64,000 nucleotides of DNA from Sabethes cyaneus (GCF_943734655.1 NC_071354.1:48503544-48567543), one strand, 5' to 3'. Counted from the stretch's first letter, positions 48,309 to 59,447 are shown. The notes: generated by a model from the sequence alone, not told the origin. Made by a program: numbers and translations.

Positions 48309-48505
48309 CAGAGATGCCAGAAGTGAAGACATGTCTTCATTGTGAAGACATTTTGGTTACAAAAAAGTGAAATGTCTTCACTTGAAGACATGTGAAGACA
48401 TGTCTTCACCATGCAATTTAAATGGGCGGAAAGCCGAAAACAGACAAATGAAGACATTTTTCCTTGATTCGTGAAGACTTTTCAAAAAATCACCTGACAT
48501 CTCTG
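48309..48505. mobile_element. hAT-type MITE, copy 2 (197 bases)
   Basis: Same length and sequence as copy 1 with only scattered differences. The ends are CAGAGATGCCAG and CTGACATCTCTG (one mismatch). A perfect 8-base duplication GCGGTGAT stands at 48301-48308 and 48506-48513. The duplications differ between copies, so these are two separate insertions rather than one tandem duplication. Confidence 0.95.
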
Positions 48506-49318
48506 GCGGTGATAGCTAACTCGGGAAGCAACGTTCTTAAAAGAACGATGCCTAAAACTCTTCAGACAATGAGCAGCTATTCACCACTAGTACACGAAAC
48601 ACAAATCCAATGCGGCTCTCTTCGGCTTTCTCAGGATACTTGAAATGAGGGAACACTTTATCTTTCGATTAATACCGTATAATGGTCAGAAAACTTATGA
48701 ACTAAATTGCGCTAGAGCGCCACTATTTATACCTAAAACTGCGCGCTGCAGACGCTGCTGGTCGCTGATTGGCTGGGGGCTGATTGGCTGATCGTATGCG
48801 TGGTAGGTTTTCGCTCGCTGTCCAACAGCGCGTACTTGGACGTGTTGGAACGTGTTTGCTTCCTCGTTGATGCGTCGTTCGTTTTGTCTCTGCGGTGGTG
48901 GCGTGATGCTTTGCTGCACGTAGAGGAATTTGATGATGCGTGGAATATTCCGTTCGCTAGTGCGAACAGTAACATTCACTTTATTCCCGCCGAACCCGAT
49001 TAACACTAGATCACATCGTTCAATATTACTCAAAGCACGGCGGCAATTTTGCTTTATGGTAGTAATTGCTGATTCACAATCGTACAGCGAGTCTAGGTTA
49101 CAGTCACCAATTTGCACACTTTTAACAAAATTGCTCTGTTGGTTGATCTCTTGCATGATTCTGGCTTTTTCCTTAGAACCAAACTTGCCACAGTTTTTCG
49201 CTATGTGGCCCGTTTGATTACAGCGAAAACATTTAACACTTTGTATTTTAGCACTGGTTTTCTCACTACAGGTTGCAGCAATGTGTCCCACAGTGCCACA
49301 ACGATAGCAAGCAAGTTA

Positions 49319-50065
49319 GATGACCTCTCCAAGTGGACCTAGGCAGCAGGTCTCACAGTGAATGTAGCGAAAACTAAGTCTATGGTAGTGAACACTGACA
49401 ATTCCACCAACTTCACAGTAGCGGGACTACAAGTTGAGCTGGTAGACGCCTTTCAATATTTTGGCAGCCAGACAACGCCCGATGGTGGTACCAAGACTGA
49501 TATAGCCACACGGATCAGGAAGGCCAGGGATGCCTTTGCAGGTCAGCGAAACATTTGGCGCTCAAACCAGATCACTCTACGTACGAAACCCCGAATCTTT
49601 AATTCAAACGTTAAATCCGTACTGCTGTATGCCTGCGAAACGTGGTTCGTCTCAGCGGAGACAACGCAAAAACTGCAGGTATTTATTAGCCGGTGCCTGC
49701 GATATATCATTCGTGCCTGGTGGCCTGGCAACTGGATATCCCATGAGGAACTCCATCGTCGGTCTCATCAACAGCCAATAGTCACAGAAATTCGTGAACG
49801 TAGGTGGAAGTTGATCAGACACCCCTTGAGGAAAGGAGCGAACGAGGTCTGCAGAGAAGAACTCGACTGAAATCCACAAGGACAGCGTAGAAGAGGTAGA
49901 CCCAGAGGCTCATGGCGATGCAGCTTAGCCAACGACATCCGGGCTGTAGACGAGAACCTGTCCTGGCGACAAAAGCCATGGCGGATAACCGTCAGCAGTG
50001 GAGATATCTGATTTTATCCCTTTGTTCTGCCGGACCGGCGGACATGGACACATAAGTAAGTAATT
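49319..50065 (+). mobile_element. RTE-like retroelement, 5'-truncated 3' fragment
   Basis: The frame opens with DDLSKWT-AAGLTVNVAKTKSM (one stop), followed at 49358-49870 by VELVDAFQYFGSQTTPDGGT, ACETWFVSAETTQKLQVFIS, RCLRYIIRAWWPGNWISHEE and RERRWKLIRH. A degraded end continues to about 50030. It terminates in a TAAGTAAGTAA microsatellite tail (50053-50063), typical of RTE-like insertions. It belongs to a different subfamily from the 0-1 kb element. Confidence 0.85.
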
Positions 50066-51240
50066 AAATCCTCAAAACCAGTCTCGAATCTGCTACAAAC
50101 TCTACCGCAAGCCAGGGCATGAAGAATTTAACTCCTGGGTTTGGCTGAAATCGGCTTTCTCTGAAGCTTATTCCCCATCGAGTCAGAGACACATGCATCG
50201 CGTTTCGTCACCAATCTAGCTTTGTTTATCTTTGTTTATTATTTGGGGCTTCTGCTGGGCTCCCAGTGTTACCGAGCACACTTGTAGCCATTGCGAAACG
50301 GATTCGCCGTACAATACAGCGGTCAGTATTCAGTTTTTTCGCCAAAGCACAATCCGTGATGCTGAGATCAGCCTTGATTTTCCGAATGACCCTCAACCGC
50401 AGATCAAGAGTTCAACTCCAACGTCTGACCTGTGGAGCCAGCGCTTTGCAGACAGCCCTGAGAGTTTCATTGCACCCCTCAATTACTCACACCACAGCTC
50501 TTTCCGAATAATCCGTCAGCTCCGCCGATAATTATCGGCATCACGCATCAGCTTTGAATTTTATCACGAACAGAACCTCATTGTGAACATCAGAATTCGT
50601 TCAAAAATTGAATATTGACCATTGAGTGTGTTCGATTTAGCGGGTATAGGATGCCTGGGGACACCAGGAAGTATTCAAAATATTATAACCACGAAAAGGG
50701 AATACTTTAAAGTAGTGTTAGTGGCTTTAAAGGCAGCAGAAGGTGCTATTTTGCACTTTTACGTTGCACCCGATATTCGTATATTCAGCGATGCTATGAA
50801 ACGTGAATGTATGTAGCTCATTGTTATAGGCGAGTTGAATCACTCGCGTCGCTGTTTTCTCATGATAAAGTGATAAAACCGTTTACCGATGCTCGGTGTA
50901 TATATTCATTTTACGCGTTTTGCAACCTCTGCTCAACCTGCATGATGAATATCTCGAAATCACGTGTCCTTTAAACTTAAAAAATATACCGAGCAAAACT
51001 GTTTACAAATAACACAGCGCTACTAAAAGCTAGCCCCACGGCCACCGGGAGCGCCGCTATCGCCAAAATAAAGTGCCCAATTTCTAAATGATCCCATCTT
51101 TACTATATAGAACCGATTCAGCAAATAAGTCATCCAATATGTCCCGCATTCATCAAAAAAAATCTCACTTTATTCTAACGACACCCAACTTTCTCCTCTC
51201 GTCGCAGATTTTTCGAACGTATTTAAAAAATAAAAGTTTG
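50066..51240. other. Mostly unassigned DNA upstream of the 52.2 kb gene
   Basis: Apart from the possible transposase fragment at 50260-50500, no coding or repeat structure is recognised. Confidence 0.4.
50260..50500 (-). mobile_element. Possible mariner/Tc1-like transposase DNA-binding remnant
   Basis: On the minus strand an open stretch contains VRRWSSTLDLRLRVIRKIKA, then DLSISDCALAKKLNTDRCIV and RRIRFAMA. This resembles the helix-turn-helix of mariner-family transposases (conserved alternation of LA-KLN and VRRIR). No catalytic domain follows, and the flanks contain stops. Confidence 0.45.
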
Positions 51241-51242
51241 TA

Positions 51243-51472
51243 TTGCCCTTATCCACCTTTTCGCGTCCGTAATGGAGGCTAGTGGGTATAACTTTCGGAA
51301 AACCTTAGCATGCCTTTGGCAACTTTATTCACGTCAAGTTGATATTTCCAGGCTTAATTGCTGTTGTAGAACTTTCAAACATACGTGAGCGGAGTTCCCA
51401 AAAGCAAATAAACATTGTCGAAAAGTATACCCACTAGCCGCCATTAAGCGCGCGAATAGGTGGATAAGGACA
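51243..51472. mobile_element. TA-flanked MITE with about 55-base TIRs (230 bases)
   Basis: The left end (CCCTTATCCACCTTTTCGCG, then GGCTAGTGGGTATA) and the right end (inverted TCCTTATCCACCTATTCGCG, then the same GGCTAGTGGGTATAC) pair over about 55 bases. TA stands at 51241-51242 and 51473-51474. Tc1/mariner-type mobilisation is likely. Confidence 0.85.
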
Positions 51473-52157
51473 TATTTTAGTGCTTGGTCCATGGGTATTT
51501 CAGTTTTTACAAAAAAGTTTATTTACAATTACAAAGTTATCACATACCTGGTACATATCAATTTACTTTGGAACCTAGCTGCAAATAAATTTGACTGTCG
51601 GAGTTGAATTCACGCAAAGAAAAAGGGAGAATCAAGCAAAATGTCAAAATATGTTCATTTCAAGCAGTCCGTGTACTTCTCGGGCTCGGCGGATCGCTTC
51701 CGAAATCGGCTCAGTGAGTAGTGAGCTGGTTGTCCGTCGAGAGGTATTCCTTCGCACCAGATCAGACCGGATCAAGACCTTTTTTTTATGGAATTCCAGA
51801 TTCTATAATCTTAATCGAATCGCTTAATTCGCACACCAATCGAAAAGTGCTGGAAGACGTAAAGTGAAGTTCTATACCGTGTTGATAGTACCTAATATTG
51901 CGCAGGAAGTAAACAAGAATATTCATCGAATGTGCAGATAGTGAAAAGAAGTGTAGGTAGTGGATATCCGAGAACATTGTGCAAAAAAAATTCGACAAAT
52001 TGCTGCGGAGATAAAAGAGTAATCGGAATTTTTATTTTTCCGACTTAAGTTTGTTTTCCTGCATGTGGTATTAGGATTATAATTATAAGTGAAATATTGT
52101 GATAAGTGCTGGAAGCAGGCGTAGTCTGAATTGCACAAAGAGCGCATCGGTGCAAAC

Positions 52158-52340
52158 ATGTCCATCAGCTGCAAGTGCTTGAACGTCGTGGTAAAACTGG
52201 CCGAAACGGAGCCCGAATCTCTGGCCCGGTTTGATTTGGATGCATATTTGACTCGGAAACGACAACAGCAGCAGCTGGCGAAGGATTCGGCCACAAAAGC
52301 GACGACACCCAGCGACGACCATTTTCTATTTTTCAAAGAG
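52158..52340 (+). CDS. First coding exon of an unidentified gene (5' part only)
   Basis: ATG at 52158 opens a 61-codon exon that runs to a strong donor (GAG followed by GTGAGT at 52341). An in-frame TAG at 52122-52124 and the lack of any other upstream ATG fix the start. The product begins MSISCKCLNVVVKLAE, giving a Cys-Lys-Cys near the N-terminus. It then has an acidic segment, a basic Gln-rich stretch (YLTRKRQQQQLAK) at about 30-42 and DDHFLFFKE before the intron. Codon use and composition look like a host gene, unlike the retroelements around it. I do not recognise the family. Later exons must lie downstream, beyond 52341, possibly outside the window. Confidence 0.65.
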
Positions 52341-54090
52341 GTGAGTGCTGCTGTTGGTGTTTTTTTTATGTCTCCCGTTTTCGCTTTTCCTGTCTGTGTG
52401 TTTGTTGTTTATTTCACATCCACTGCCCTGCTGTGCTATAGCTCATCAGACATCAGCACAGGCACACGACGGCAGGCAGCTCAAAAACAACTTGGTTCGA
52501 TCTGTTTCGTCGTATTACGAGAGAGTTGTTCCTCCGTCCGATTCGGCGGGCTCTGGAAAGTGCCGCTACGCAATGGTCGCTCAGCGTTGTTCATGGATAT
52601 CGGATAATATTTCACGATTTTAGTAGCGTTTAGAAAATGCTCAAATATTATCAAATTACTGCTATTTGATTTATAAAAGTATTGCCTGATAAAATGTTTG
52701 TTCTTCGTTGTATCAACATATTCTGTTTCGTTTTCATTTAACCTTGAAACAGATTTTGCCCAGATTAAGAAAACAAATACCAAAGCTATAGGTACCTACT
52801 ATACTTTGGAAAGGAATCTATGAATATTAAGATGCAACAAAATTTTGTTAAGTCATGTTATCGTATAGAAGTCTGAACAACAACCAAGTTCAGTACTAAT
52901 CTTCAAATATGTAGTATGCCATTCAATGATTCAAAATACGAAAAGCAAAATATTTGCAGTAGTTCAGCTTCTTCGGTCTTAGACAAAATCTTCGAACTTC
53001 AGATGTGGGTTCCAGGGTCCCTAAGATGTACTAATCAGAGCAAATTAATACTACGTGACGCTGGTATATCGTTGTGCCCGATCCATAACTATCAAAATAT
53101 GCTAAAATCTGAAAGTAGAACGAGACCTTGAATAAGCTACCAGTCCTGGTAGGGGTTCCATTTTTGCTTTCAAATTGGGACAACAAGCTTGCCCTATTTT
53201 TTTGGCTGGCAATTTTTTTTGAGGCAGTTTTATTATTAAAATATAGATTATTAACTTTTATTTTGAACAAAAAGGTTTCTTGAACAAAAGGCGAATAGAA
53301 ACGAACTGCAACGGGCTTCTGTACAATTTAACGTCGTCTTCGTATCGGCATATACACCGGAATACATAAACAGTTTGTGTTTTCAATGTCAATCCTGGCA
53401 AACTGAAAAGCAATAATTAGCTGATACAAAGAAAAATGATCCACATTTGCTTTGTGCAGTGTTTGTACGAATCAGCGTAGATATCAAAAGCTTTGTGACT
53501 TTTGTGATCAGTATTAATCTGAATGTTGTGGAATGGTGACCAAACAATGAAGCCTGTTTGTTAAATGGTTTTAGTGCGACTAGTAATGCGCTCTAAAGAA
53601 TAAAAAGTAACCATAAAAACCGTTATCTATTTGAAATACGAAACCTTGCTTTATTGTAGTCAACATGGAAGCGCAGTTTCCAAAATTAACTTCCAGGTCA
53701 CAAACCTACGTCACTTGCAGATAGGACCTGACCAGACATAGTGTAACTGAACTTAACTGGTTTCTTTGCTAGGTGCAAGCAGATAGTAAAACTTTTGAGT
53801 GCTGCCCGAAAATGTCTGGAACACCAGCCGCTTAAGCTCACTATAATCTGCAGCATTTCGATTCGAGCAAAGTTTAAAGAATTAACGTCACCCAAATAAA
53901 ACTTTCAGCAACCATTCAGAAATAGGAAATATTACAGCAAAGATAAATAGCGTGAAAAGCAAAGCTCCCAAAATACTACAATGTGGAACTCTGGAGTCAT
54001 CCGAGAACTGTACTGAAAGATTCTTTACTGGTGCCAGAAATATATATGTAGCGAAAAAGAACGGTGCCAAAAACGAGAAGTCGAACCAAT
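52341..54090. other. Probable start of a long intron; no exon recognised
   Basis: Begins with the donor of the 52158 exon. Small frames such as 52916-53131 have no recognised homology. AT-rich. Confidence 0.4.
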
Positions 54091-54091
54091 G

Positions 54092-56430
54092 CCGCCGGAA
54101 AGGATCGACTGGGGTAGAACTTTACAAAAATGGCAAAGAACCACTAGCAACAGAACTTCACAAGATAATTTCAATGACTTGGGGGGAGGGATCCCAGATT
54201 TGCTCTCTCTGATTTTGCTACGTCGTCTATCCCGAATAAAGAGACAATTCGCAGGTCAGTATCAGGCGGGCTGTTGCTGCTGCTACAAATCAAATTTTTG
54301 CTCTCCGATAAATCCTCCGGAAATGTCAGAAGAACAACGTACAACGTATTTCAGGGCAGCACGATACAGTCGAGCGCGAACAACTATAGCAAAATAATGC
54401 ACGAAAACAGTATTCCGAACAAACTGACGCGGGTGATCGAACCTACTCTGGATCAAGTGTTGTGCTAAGTGCGTGTTTCTATTTAAAGTGTGATTCAACG
54501 AGCGGGTATCGAAACGAGAGAAACGATCTTCAGTAAGAGTACCCCACTCCCTGCCTTCGCACACGACCTCGACATCATTACTAGTAATCATGGAACGGCG
54601 GAAACAATCTATGCCAGACTAAAAACGGAGGCTAAGAAGATCGGGTTACAAATCAATGCGTCGAAAACCAAATATATGGTAGGAAGCGGCTGCAGAGAAA
54701 ACAACGTTTGCCTCCCACAGACAGTAACTATTGATGACGATGAATTGAAAATGGTTGATAAGGTTATTTATTCGGGATCTCTGGTTACCACCAACAGTCG
54801 TACGAGTAAGGAGATTCAACGACACATTCAAGCTTTTCTCTCTGCAGGACGCTTCGATCAAAGAAATTTGTGTGAGTTCACTACAAGAGTCACAGAATGG
54901 ATGAAGACAGGTTACCAAGTTGATTGCGCGTATACAGACATGACGAAGGCCTTCGATCTTGTAGGAATTCAGGAAGTGTTGAGCGCGGTAGCGCATGCTG
55001 GCATTGGTGATTCGTTGATGAGGTGGATCCATGGATACTTGGCCGGAAGAAAGCAATATGTTAGTTAGTTAGAAGGTGCATGTTCCGAACCACATACTGT
55101 AACGTCAGGGGTACCGCAAGGTAGTCATTTGGGACCACTTCTGTTCATCATACTAATGAATGAGCTGCCTACCGTAATTAACAATGCTCTTATATTAATT
55201 TACGCGGACGATGTGAAGCTTTTTTATCCAGTTAGAAAAAGGGAGGATTGCTTAATGCTCCAAAGTGACTCGCAAGTTTTTTGGCAATTCTGTTGTAGAT
55301 TCAAACTACAAATCAATCACAAAAAATGTTCTACAATAACGTTTACCAGTTGTTCGAGCCCAGTTGTATTCGATTATACCTTAGATTGAAATGTGATAAA
55401 GAGGATGAGTAAGGTTAAGGACTTAGGAGTTAACCTAGATACAGGTCTAACTTACAACGTTACGTTAATTACCACGTTAATACACTGGTTTCGGAGTGTC
55501 TTGCAGTTTTTATTGTGGTGAGGAAATTTGCAACAGAACTAGATGATCCTTACACATCCAAGCGTTGTGTGGAGGCCAGTGTACGCTACATTGAGTCCGT
55601 ACAGAACAATTTTATTAAATTTGCTGTGAGAAATTTAGGATGGAGAGGGCATCTGCCAGAATATAGAGACTTGTGCGCCCTCCTACACACATTGGAAAGT
55701 AGATACCAGATTGCGGACATTGGTTTTTTTTCTCAATCTGCAGAGGGGACGATATGATAGTGATTATTTAAAATCTAGGATAACAGTGAACCAAAGTTCG
55801 GTAGTTCTTAGGAGACCTAGGCTCTTCACCTTAGACAATCGACGAGCTAATTATACACGATGCTCATGAATAACTTTAGAAATGTAATTAATCTTAATAT
55901 GTCATTGGACACTATAAAGCAAAAACTTAGGATATTTTTAAGAGGCCAATTATATTAATTTTGAATTAGATGACGGGCAAGCCCATATATCTGGACAAAT
56001 AAATAAATAAATAAAGAGCATGCACTGCCGTATAAAGCTGACGATGTACAAAACGCTGATGAGACCGGTAGTCCTCTACGGACTTGAAAAAGTAACTTTG
56101 CTTACGGAATACATACGTGCATTTGCCGGTTTTGAGCGAAAGGCGTTGCGGACTATTTTTGGCGGAGTACAAACGGATAGCGGGGAGTGGTGTAGGCGTA
56201 TGAAACACGAGCTGCAGGCATAACTTGGAGAGATTCCCATTGTACACCTGTCGAAAGTTGAGAGACTACGGCGTGCCGGCCACATCGCAAGGATGCCGGA
56301 CGATTGTGCTGTAAAATCCGTTTCCTTCAAGAACCCCACCGGCACGAGCAAGTCGACCAGCTTGAAGCCGACTTGACCTAGGACCGAGTAGAGTGGAATT
56401 CTTGATATGGCAAGAGCCATTTTGGCTCTA
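54092..56430 (+). mobile_element. RTE-like retroelement remnant interrupted by a CR1-type element
   Basis: The left part (54092-54833) has ILLRRLSRIKRQFAGQYQAG, then the region around the catalytic box (AHDLDII in place of ADDF-II), then INASKTKYMVGSGCRENN and TSKEIQRHIQA. It stops abruptly at 54833. The right part resumes at about 56017 with MYKTLMRPVVLYGLEKVTLL and LRTIFGGVQTDSGEWCRRMK, then HIARMPDDCAVKSVSFKNPT, to about 56430. About 45-60 bases of host sequence between the parts are missing compared with the 0-1 kb element. Frameshifts and the altered catalytic box show inactivity. Confidence 0.85.
54834..56016 (+). mobile_element. CR1/jockey-type element, 5'-truncated, nested in the RTE-like copy
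   Basis: Begins inside the RT with LSAGRFDQRNLCEFTTRVTE and has YTDMTKAFDLVGIQ, SGVPQGSHLGPLLFIILMNE and the catalytic YADDVKLFYP (about 55201-55230), followed by DLGVNLDTGL and a C-terminal part to about 55875 (RRPRLFTLDNRRANYT). It ends in an AAAT-repeat tail at 55997-56015. Stops (TAG after KQYVS at 55066) and a gap around 55480 show decay. It is one of the better-preserved RTs here. Confidence 0.88.
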
Positions 56431-56739
56431 TGTTGCTAAAAGTTAAAGTGAAACTGTCTGTCTCTTTTAACTGTTACACTTAATTTTGTTCAGAACTAGC
56501 TCGGGCACTCAGCTCTTCCTCAGGGCCTCTTTGTCTCTCAGCGCTTTGTATATCTGTTATTTTCTGGAATGCAAGTAACAAGACCCTTTTTCTTCATTTA
56601 AACGGCTTTACTTCTCTTGATAACTCTCCCCGTCCGCTTATAAATCTATCTTCTTTTCAGAAATCCCTATAAAGAGAGATAAAGTTTTTTTTTTTTTGCC
56701 AAACCTCGTGATTTTAGTCATGACCTTGAAATGCGGTCA

Positions 56740-56957
56740 GGCACATATTAATATTTTTTTGAAACGGTGGATGAAGGGACGGTAAGGGAAAGTAATGAAG
56801 AAGGATTTTTTGGGAATGGAGGGGAAAGAGTGGAAAAGAAGGGAGGGGGGGTAATAGGTAGCTACGCTTTACAAGTTGTCGTTGTGACTCCTACCTTTTG
56901 TTCAATGCTGGAAGGTGCATGGGTCGAACCAGGCTATAATCTAAGATTATAACCGGA
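56740..56957 (-). mobile_element. tRNA-derived SINE (family 1), headless copy
   Basis: Matches the body of the SINE at 20875-21090 (shared CTCCTACCTTTTGT and CAATGCTGGAAGGTGCATG blocks) and stops at ATTATAACCGGA, just before the tRNA-like head. It is therefore 5'-truncated and lacks the polymerase III boxes. Confidence 0.65.
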
Positions 56958-57179
56958 GGTCGCTTGTAATAAAGTAAAACAATCAGTGACCCGCTAAGAC
57001 TGCTTAAAACCGGTCCTTTACCCTATAAAAGAATATAACACGGGGAGGAGTTCGAAATAAGGAGAGAGTGTTTTGTTTGTCTTACATTATGTAAATTGCC
57101 GGATCGATAACAAATGTACAAATAAGATAAGAATTGAATCTAAAAGAAACGAAGGATTTTTTGGGAATGGAGGAGAAAG

Positions 57180-57965
57180 AACGGATAGCCAGCATACCAA
57201 TCTTCTTGCTACCTTTAGTTCTTCAAGCTGTTACCACTGGAAGACACTATTATTGAGCTAAACTTTTGATTTTTTGCTTTAAAAGTTAAAGCGATGGAAC
57301 TAATTTTGATCAGACCGAACATATTTTCACCCTCAAGGTGCTTTTTTAAGCAGTCCTGAAATCTGAACTTTTATACGCTCCCATAAAAAATCTCTCGAAC
57401 TTTTCCCCCTATTCGGTGAAGTTCGCGTTCCTTTTCGCGACCTACTAATCGGCATCTGATGCGTAATTGGCATAGCGTATCGGCATAGATGCGTGAAATG
57501 CCATCTGTCTAAATTGTTTATCGGGGCATACACTCACCGCACCGTTCGGCAAACGGTATTCGTCGTCTCTTTTATTCTCTAGAGTTCTTATGGGAAACTG
57601 CGAGTTTGACGTCTCACTCGCTGTTCATAAGAATGGTGGTAGAACAAAGGAGGCAAACATAGCAGTGCACACGGTCCGACTACAAAACAGTGTTGTCAAA
57701 GCAAATAACATTGAAACACATCGTTGCTTCATTAAATCACTAAGAAAATCGTCGAAAATTATTGAAAAAACTGTTTTTGGACAACAATTTTTAATTCATC
57801 ATAACACATGTCGGAAACACAGTAAATTGTGTTTGTGAAAATCAAAACTATTGTTAAGTGATTCAACTATTGTTAAGTGATTATCAAAAGATTTTAAAAA
57901 TATGAATAAAAAAGTACATTTTTGGCTCATTTATTTTCAACTGATAAAAACAGGTGACACTGTCT
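57180..57965 (+). repeat. Dispersed repeat B, copy 2
   Basis: Close relative of 19870-20545. A short inverted piece of the same family (GACCCGCTAAGACTGCTTAA) lies at 56989-57008, so fragments in both orientations flank the SINE. Confidence 0.7.
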
Positions 57966-58304
57966 AACTCGTTCCTTACTCTATGTACTTAGATTGGTTC
58001 TCCCCAAGTCGTTTTTATATTCCAGCCGCATCTCTCTTCGTTTTGGAAATTCTTATAATACAACAAACAAAGCTTTTCTTCCTCGTTTTGACGTCCCTTT
58101 GTACGTCTGTTTTCTCTCCGAAAATCCTATCAGTCCGAATGCAAGAGAAACGCAACCCCTTTTAGCCTTTTTGGATCTCCTACTTATTGGGGACCTTACC
58201 CCGTTTTGTCAACCTCCCAGTGCTGGTTCCCTTATGTCAACCAACATGCATGCCTAGTTTGATGAATAACGGTCAAGGCGTTCATACATACTCACGATCA
58301 CAAG

Positions 58305-58570
58305 TAGGGTAAAAAACCGGTTTTAAGCAGTCTAAGCGGGTCACTGATTGTTTTACCTTATTACAAGCGATGGGTTGACTAAGTGGGGGATATCAGCATA
58401 CCAATCTTCTTGCTATTTTTAGTTCTTCAAGCTGTTACCATTGGAAGACACTATTGTTGTGCTAAACTTTTTATTTTCCGCTTCAAAAGTTGGAGCGGTG
58501 GAACTAATTTTGTTCAGACCGAACATATTTTCACCCTCAAGGTGCTTTTTTAAGCATTTTCGGCTCATTT
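58305..58570 (+). repeat. Dispersed repeat B, partial copy 3
   Basis: Starts at the same place as copy 1 (CCGGTTTTAAGCAGTCTAAG) and carries the CAGACCGAACATATTTTCAC block. It is shortened relative to copies 1 and 2, jumping from TTTTTAAGC to the terminal TTTTCGGCTCATTTATTTTC region. Confidence 0.65.
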
Positions 58571-58865
58571 ATTTTCAACTGATTATATGTACTGATGTAC
58601 AACTGATTATATATGAAGCATATGTATTGCGTGTGCAAATGAATTTAAAAAAAGTCTCGTGGTTTTTGGCATTTCGGAAATTCCATTCGCGACGTTACAA
58701 TGGACTAGTTCGATGTTGAAGTACTCACCATAGATTCTGATATGGTTTTATTAGCTGCAAAACAACCGCAAAGTTCGTTTATCCCTGGCCATGTTGGCCT
58801 AGCTGCAATTTTAAGATGTCGCTGTATAGAAATTTTAGCGCACCCATTATGTAAGATGTTCAATC

Positions 58866-59447
58866 ACTCCTTACTTTACTTACTTATTCAGCTGAGAGCC
58901 GGGGTGACTCTTGCCGTATCAAGAATACCTCTCCATTGTACTCGGTCCTGGGCTACTCGTCGCCAATTCGTTGCGCGTCTCGACACACGCAAGAGACGAC
59001 TTCAACCTAGTCGAGCCATCGTGCACGTTGAGCCCCTCTATTCCTGGTGCCGGTGGGGTTCTTGAAGAGAACGGATTTCATTACACAGTCGTTCGGCATC
59101 CTTGCGACGTGGCCGGCCCACCGTAGTTTCCCAACTTTCGCCAGGTGTACAATGGGAATCTCTCCAAGCAGTGCCTGTAGCTCGTGATTCATACGTCTCC
59201 ACCACTCTCCGCTTTCCGTTTGTACTCCACCAAAAATAGTCCGCAACACCTTTCGTTCAAAAACGGCAAGTGCAGGTATGTCTTCCGTAAGCAAAGTTAC
59301 TGTTTCAAGTCCGTAGAGGACTACCGGTCTTATTAGCCTTTTGTACATCGTCAGCTTGTGCGGCGGCGTATGCTTCTAGATCGAAACGTCCTGCGGAGGG
59401 AAAGTAGGCTCGATTTCCAGCTTGAATGTGCCGTTGAATCTCCTTAG
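58866..59447 (-). mobile_element. RTE-like retroelement, 5'-truncated 3' end
   Basis: Minus-strand frame 59348-59007 with MYKRLIRPVVLYGLETVTLL, ALAVFERKVLRTIFGGVQTE and KLRWAGHVARMPNDCVMKSV. It is the same subfamily as the elements at 0-1 kb and 54-56 kb. The tail near 58871-58890 is a TAAG-type microsatellite on the minus strand. The 5' break at 59447 abuts another repeat. Confidence 0.85.

Larger units (their letters stand above)
45530..49318 (-). mobile_element. Ty3/gypsy retrotransposon remnant (gag end to integrase end)
   Basis: Reading leftward: gag zinc knuckles CYRCGTVGHIAATC and CFRCNQTGHIAKNC near 49310-49190, with the frame open to 48695; a protease end with IIGRDILDRED near 47800; RT start (TVLVRKKNGDWRMAVDYRAV and FIAMDLFRGYHQIPI) at 47545-47270; connection and RNase H (ELHTDACSHGLSGILLQ) near 46850; the integrase zinc-binding start CYHDDLGHKGVDKVIEAV near 46250; the integrase C-terminal part at 46099-45722; and a tail ending at 45530. 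Deletions remove the RT catalytic box and the integrase core, and stops break RNase H. No LTR pair was recognised. Two hAT-type MITEs sit between gag and protease. It is cut off at 49318 by an RTE-like fragment. Confidence 0.88.

Noticed and set aside
48515..48720. A gypsy LTR between gag and protease
   Set aside because: An LTR is not expected at this place, and no matching second copy was found within the window.
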